Under the pieces are notes generated by a model. That model had not been told where the DNA came from, did no database searches, and saw only the letters and a list, made by a program, of their open reading frames with translations. This document shows, one piece after another, positions 60,586-64,000 of a stretch of DNA of 64,000 nt (position 1 is the stretch's first letter; every line of letters begins with the position of its first letter). The DNA is from Alphaproteobacteria bacterium. Lineage in GTDB: Bacteria; Pseudomonadota; Alphaproteobacteria; CACIAM-22H2. The stretch spans positions 1-64,000 of the forward strand of contig JAEULA010000065.1 of the NCBI GenBank assembly GCA_016793165.1. The letters are read 5' to 3'. The translations under genes were made by a program, and so were the position numbers.

Positions 60586-61824
60586 ATGACCCGCCGCCCC
60601 ATCCCGTTTCCCCTCAAGGCTTTGCTCCACGCGTGGCATCCCTATGCGGACGCCGCGCGCTTCGCCGTGCTTGCGGTCGCGGAAGCCTGGGCCGAGCGCG
60701 AGCCGTTCGAGCGCCGCCGTATCGGTCATGCGAGCGCGATCGCGACGGCGGCGATGCTGCTCGTCGGCGGCACGATGTGGCGCGGTGCGCCCGAGCTCAT
60801 CGGCGCCGCCGAAGCGCTGGGCGAGATCGCCCCGGCCGCCCTGAATCCCTCGCCGGTGCCCATGCTCGCCGAGCACGGCCTCCCGGCCGTTGTCGTCGTC
60901 GCGCCGCCGCCGGCCCCCGCGGCGAACGCCGACGAGCCGCGACGCTGGGCGCTCCTCGAACTCGCGGAGCAGCGGCTGCGCGCGCTCGAGCGTCGCCTCG
61001 ACCTCAGCGAAAGCGAGCGCGGCCGCCTCGAGAACGAATTCCAGCGCCTGCAGAGCGATGCGCTCACGCGCCGGCAGGAGATCGCCGAGCGCGAGCGGGT
61101 GATGGCCGACCGCGAGCGCCAGATGGTCGATCTCGTCGCCGGCCAATCCGTCGCCCTCGGCCGTCTCGCCGAGCAGACGAGCGCCAGCGTCGAGGCGCTG
61201 GCCAAGCTCGTCGCGCGGACCGGCATCGATCCGGAACGCCTGATCGCCGCGGTCCGCCGCGAGAACGCGGTCGGCGGCCCCTACATCCAGCTCGCCGAGA
61301 ACCATCTCGTGATGCCCGATGCGGTCGCGCCCGGACTCGGCGGCGCGATGGCTCGGCTCGAGGCGCTGCGGCGCGCGCTCACCGCGTTGCCGCTGGAGTC
61401 CCCGGTCGCCGACGCGGCGATCATGAGCACCTACGGCGTGCGCCGCGATCCGTTCAACGGCCAGGCGGCGATGCACCACGGCCTCGACCTCGTCGCGACG
61501 GCGCGCGCGCCGGTGCGCGCGACCGCGGCGGGGACGGTCGTCCATGCCGGGTGGCAGGGGGAGTTCGGCAACCTGGTCGAGATCGATCACGGCTTCGGCA
61601 TCCGCACGCGCTACGCCCATCTCAGCCGCATCGACGTGAAGCTGGGCGACGAGGTCGGCGCGCGCGTCCAGCTCGGCCTCATGGGGTCGACCGGCCGCAG
61701 CACCGGGCCGCACCTGCACTACGAGGTCGCCTTCGAGGGCGACACGCTGGACCCGATGCGGTTCATCGAAGCGAAGCGCTACGCGCTGCGCGGCGGCCGC
61801 GGGGGACGCGGCGGCCGAGGCTGA
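60586..61824 (+). CDS. M23-family (LytM-type) metallopeptidase, membrane-anchored
   Basis: A 412-residue cell-wall peptidase. A TM helix at about 45-65 (SAIATAAMLLVGGTMW) is followed by a long coiled coil (about 125-200) and the LytM domain. Zinc ligands are in MHHGLDLVA (His, Asp) and HLHYEV (His), with the conserved GRSTGPHLHYEVAF end. The tail is Gly/Arg-rich. It is either an active cross-link endopeptidase or an EnvC-like activator; all metal ligands are kept, favouring activity. The start at 60586 gives a basic N terminus before the helix. Confidence 0.88.
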   Translation: MTRRPIPFPLKALLHAWHPYADAARFAVLAVAEAWAEREPFERRRIGHASAIATAAMLLVGGTMWRGAPELIGAAEALGEIAPAALNPSPVPMLAEHGLPAVVVVAPPPAPAANADEPRRWALLELAEQRLRALERRLDLSESERGRLENEFQRLQSDALTRRQEIAERERVMADRERQMVDLVAGQSVALGRLAEQTSASVEALAKLVARTGIDPERLIAAVRRENAVGGPYIQLAENHLVMPDAVAPGLGGAMARLEALRRALTALPLESPVADAAIMSTYGVRRDPFNGQAAMHHGLDLVATARAPVRATAAGTVVHAGWQGEFGNLVEIDHGFGIRTRYAHLSRIDVKLGDEVGARVQLGLMGSTGRSTGPHLHYEVAFEGDTLDPMRFIEAKRYALRGGRGGRGGRG

Positions 61825-61854
61825 GCGTCGCGCCGCCGCCGTCGCAAAGCCTCC

Positions 61855-63822
61855 ATGGACGGAAGCGCAGCCGCATCGACGGGGTCTGCGACGGCGGCTA
61901 GCATCGCCGCCGTGGACGCTGCCGCCTCGACCCCGTTCGACGTGAAGGCGCTCTTCGACGAGGCCGTGAAGCTGCACCAGAGCCGGCGCCTGGTCGAGGC
62001 GGAGGAGCGGTATCGCCGGATCCTGGCGGCGCAGCCACGCCACGCCGGGGCCCTCCATCTCCTGGGCGTCGTCGACATCCAGCGCGGACAGCACCAGGCG
62101 GCGGTCGAGCGCATCGGCGCGGCGCTCGCGATCAATCCGCGCGCCGCCCCGTTCCACGGCAACTTCGCGACCGCGCTGCAGGCCCTGCGCCGCTTCGACG
62201 AGGCGGAGAAGCACTACCGCGAAGCGGTCCGTCTCGATCCGAACTACGCCGACGCTCACAACAATCTCGGCGCGCTGCTCGAGAAGCGCGCGCGCCATCT
62301 CGACGCCGCACAGTGCTATCGGGCGGCGCTGGCGGCGCGGCCGACCTTCGCCGAGGCGCACAACAATCTCGGCCAGCTCCTGCGCGGGCTCGGCCAGGTC
62401 GACGAGTCAATCAAGCATCTCGAGGAGGCGATCCGCCTCCGGCCGAGCTATGGCGACGCCCATCGCGGCCTCGGCATGGCGCTGGCGCGGCAGGACAAGA
62501 GCGATGCGGCGATCGTGGCGCTGCGCAAGGCGATCGAGCTCAATCCCGCGGATGCCGAGGCGCACAACCACCTCGGCAGCCGGCTCAAGCTCAAGGGGCT
62601 GCTCGACGAGGCGGAGGCCGCCTATCGTCGCGCGCTGGAGCTGCGGCCGAACTACGTCGACGTGCACAACAACCTCGGCAACGTGCATTTCCGCCGCGGC
62701 CGGCTGGACGAGGCCGAGGCCTGCTATCGCCGTGCGCTCGCGCTGCGGCCGAACTATCCCGACGGGCACGGCAATCTCGGCATCACCGCGATGGGCCGCT
62801 GCCGCTACGACGAGGCGGTGGGATATTTCCGCCGCGCGCTCGAGCTGCGGCCGGTCTATCCCGAGGCGCAATGCAATCTGAGCCAGGCGCTGCTCGTGCT
62901 CGGCCAGTTCCGCGAGGGCTGGGACAAGTACGAGGCGCGCTGGAAGCTGCCGGCCCTGCCGCCGCGGCCCTTCCGCCAGCCCTGGTGGCGCGGCGAGTCG
63001 ATCGTCGGCCAGACCATCCTGCTCCATGTCGAGCAAGGGCTCGGCGATGCGATCCAGTTCGCGCGCTATGCCCCGATCGTCCAGCGCCTCGGCGCGACGG
63101 TGATCCTGGAGGTGCCGCGCGAGTTGATCCGTCTCTTCGCGCCGATCGCCGCCCAGGGCATCCGACTGGTCAAGCGCGGGGCGCCGCTGCCGCATTTCGA
63201 CGTCCACTGCCCGCTGCTCAGCATTCCCGGCGCGCTCGGATGCGATCTGACGAGCATCCCGGCAGACGTGCCTTATCTGGGCGTCGACCCCGGGACCCTG
63301 GCGGCTTGGCGCGCGCGGCTGCCGGCGGAAGGCACGCTGAAGGTCGGCCTCGTCTGGGCCGGCAACCCGCAGCATGGCAACGATCACAACCGGTCCTTCC
63401 GGCCGCTTGCCTTCAAGCCGCTCTTCGCGGTCCCCGGCGTGCGCTATTTCTCGCTGCAGAAGCAGCGCCGAACGGGCGACGACGCCGATCTCGCCGCACT
63501 CGGCCCGATCACCGACCTCGGCCCCGAACTCAAGGATTTCGCCGACACGGCCGCCGCCCTATCGGCGCTCGACCTGCTCGTGGCGGCGGACACCTCCATC
63601 GTCCATCTCGCCGGCGCCCTCGCGCGGCCGGTGTGGACGATGGTCCCGTACTCGCCCGATTGGCGTTGGCTCCTCGCCCGCGAGGACACGCCCTGGTATC
63701 CGACGATGCGCCTCCTGCGCCAGCCGCGGGAGAGGGACTGGGGCAGCGTGATGGCCCGTGTCGCCCGCGACATCGCCGCACTCGCCCGCGGTCACCAGAC
63801 GTTGCCGGCACCCGGCGTGTAG
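61855..63822 (+). CDS. TPR protein fused to a GT9-like glycosyltransferase domain
   Basis: A 655-residue protein. Residues about 25-350 hold roughly nine TPR repeats with the 34-residue period (repeated RRALELRPNY and AHNNLG motifs). The C-terminal domain begins WWRGESIVGQTILLHVEQGLG and ends with the GT9-type ADTSIVHLAGALARPVW pattern. Similar in plan to the gene at 51554; likely glycosylates an envelope or protein substrate. A GTG at 61912 is an alternative start. Its end overlaps the convergent partial gene by 31 bases. Confidence 0.85.
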   Translation: MDGSAAASTGSATAASIAAVDAAASTPFDVKALFDEAVKLHQSRRLVEAEERYRRILAAQPRHAGALHLLGVVDIQRGQHQAAVERIGAALAINPRAAPFHGNFATALQALRRFDEAEKHYREAVRLDPNYADAHNNLGALLEKRARHLDAAQCYRAALAARPTFAEAHNNLGQLLRGLGQVDESIKHLEEAIRLRPSYGDAHRGLGMALARQDKSDAAIVALRKAIELNPADAEAHNHLGSRLKLKGLLDEAEAAYRRALELRPNYVDVHNNLGNVHFRRGRLDEAEACYRRALALRPNYPDGHGNLGITAMGRCRYDEAVGYFRRALELRPVYPEAQCNLSQALLVLGQFREGWDKYEARWKLPALPPRPFRQPWWRGESIVGQTILLHVEQGLGDAIQFARYAPIVQRLGATVILEVPRELIRLFAPIAAQGIRLVKRGAPLPHFDVHCPLLSIPGALGCDLTSIPADVPYLGVDPGTLAAWRARLPAEGTLKVGLVWAGNPQHGNDHNRSFRPLAFKPLFAVPGVRYFSLQKQRRTGDDADLAALGPITDLGPELKDFADTAAALSALDLLVAADTSIVHLAGALARPVWTMVPYSPDWRWLLAREDTPWYPTMRLLRQPRERDWGSVMARVARDIAALARGHQTLPAPGV

Positions 63823-64000
63823 CTCGACGCGATCACCGTGTTGGTCTGCAGGGTGTCGCATTTGACGACGCCCGACACGCGCACCATGCCGCTGTCGATC
63901 GCGGCGAGCCCGGTGGCGATCGAGAGCTGCCCCGACTGCGCCTGCAGCGTGGCCGCGGCTTCGAGCTCGATCTTCGGCGCGCGCAGCGTCAGCGTCGCGC
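63792..64000 (-). CDS. C-terminal part of a possible spike-like/beta-helical protein, cut by the window
   Basis: Only the last 68 codons are in view; the gene continues past base 64000. The sequence has repeating short beta-strand segments (LRAPKIELEAAATLQAQ, GQLSIATGLAA) and ends VSGVVKCDTLQTNTVIA with SSYTPGAGNVW as the final residues. That ending resembles what I remember from contractile-injection or phage-baseplate spike-type proteins, but the memory is not secure. It may be linked to other such genes outside the window. Confidence 0.45.
   Translation of the reverse strand, partial: ATLTLRAPKIELEAAATLQAQSGQLSIATGLAAIDSGMVRVSGVVKCDTLQTNTVIASSYTPGAGNVW

Overview
The window is very GC-rich (about 70% by eye), tightly packed, and reads as the chromosome of a free-living alphaproteobacterium, probably Rhodospirillales/Hyphomicrobiales-like. 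The species cannot be named from sequence alone. Supporting signs are many 4-bp ATGA/GTGA start-stop overlaps, several ABC importers of the NitT/TauT, BMP-nucleoside and polyamine types, FixJ/NarL-type regulators, an LdtR-like MarR regulator, a LapB-type type I secretion system, TPR-glycosyltransferase fusions and many Tat-type or Sec-type exported enzymes. I see no rRNA, tRNA, CRISPR array, insertion sequence, integrase or prophage.

Layout. 1-1.6 kb: end of a GMC oxidoreductase. 1.7-7.5 kb: a signalling island with a single-domain receiver, a canonical LuxR-type response regulator, a large hybrid histidine kinase, a degenerate HD protein with a cysteine cluster, and a FixJ-like regulator with a decayed receiver. 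Three copies of a 16-bp palindrome, TAGGCC-N4-GGCCTA, tie it together. 7.7-12.2 kb: a NitT/TauT importer and a second GMC oxidoreductase. 12.2-19.6 kb: a chemoreceptor and a type I secretion system (ABC, HlyD, TolC and a small protein). 19.8-21.9 kb: a CoA transferase, a MarR regulator and a small protein. 22.0-30.3 kb: psuK-psuG (pseudouridine breakdown) runs straight into a GT-C membrane protein and exported proteins, and meets a convergent operon of two zincin-beta-domain paralogues and a membrane protein. 30.4-36.8 kb: a complete BMP-type nucleoside importer with nucleoside deoxyribosyltransferase, cupin and SDR. 36.9-41.0 kb: exported amidohydrolase and FAH-fold enzyme, an orphan binding protein and a class IV aminotransferase. 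41.0-46.1 kb: a polyamine-type importer ending in a GNAT gene. 46.3-51.6 kb: an M14 peptidase, a divergent enolase, a sugar-kinase-like protein and a ThDP enzyme. 51.6-64 kb: a TPR-glycosyltransferase, an orphan histidine kinase, an aspartate dehydrogenase/GST/PuuE-type deacetylase operon, a second polyamine-type importer, an M23 peptidase, a second TPR-glycosyltransferase, and the 3' end of a possible spike-like protein.

Working together: the region looks like an accessory nutrient-scavenging chromosome arm. It imports nitrogenous and nucleoside compounds, processes them in periplasm and cytosol, and carries its own signalling. The least explained parts are the 23.9-30.3 kb zincin region, the signalling island with its palindrome, and the enolase-kinase-ThDP group.
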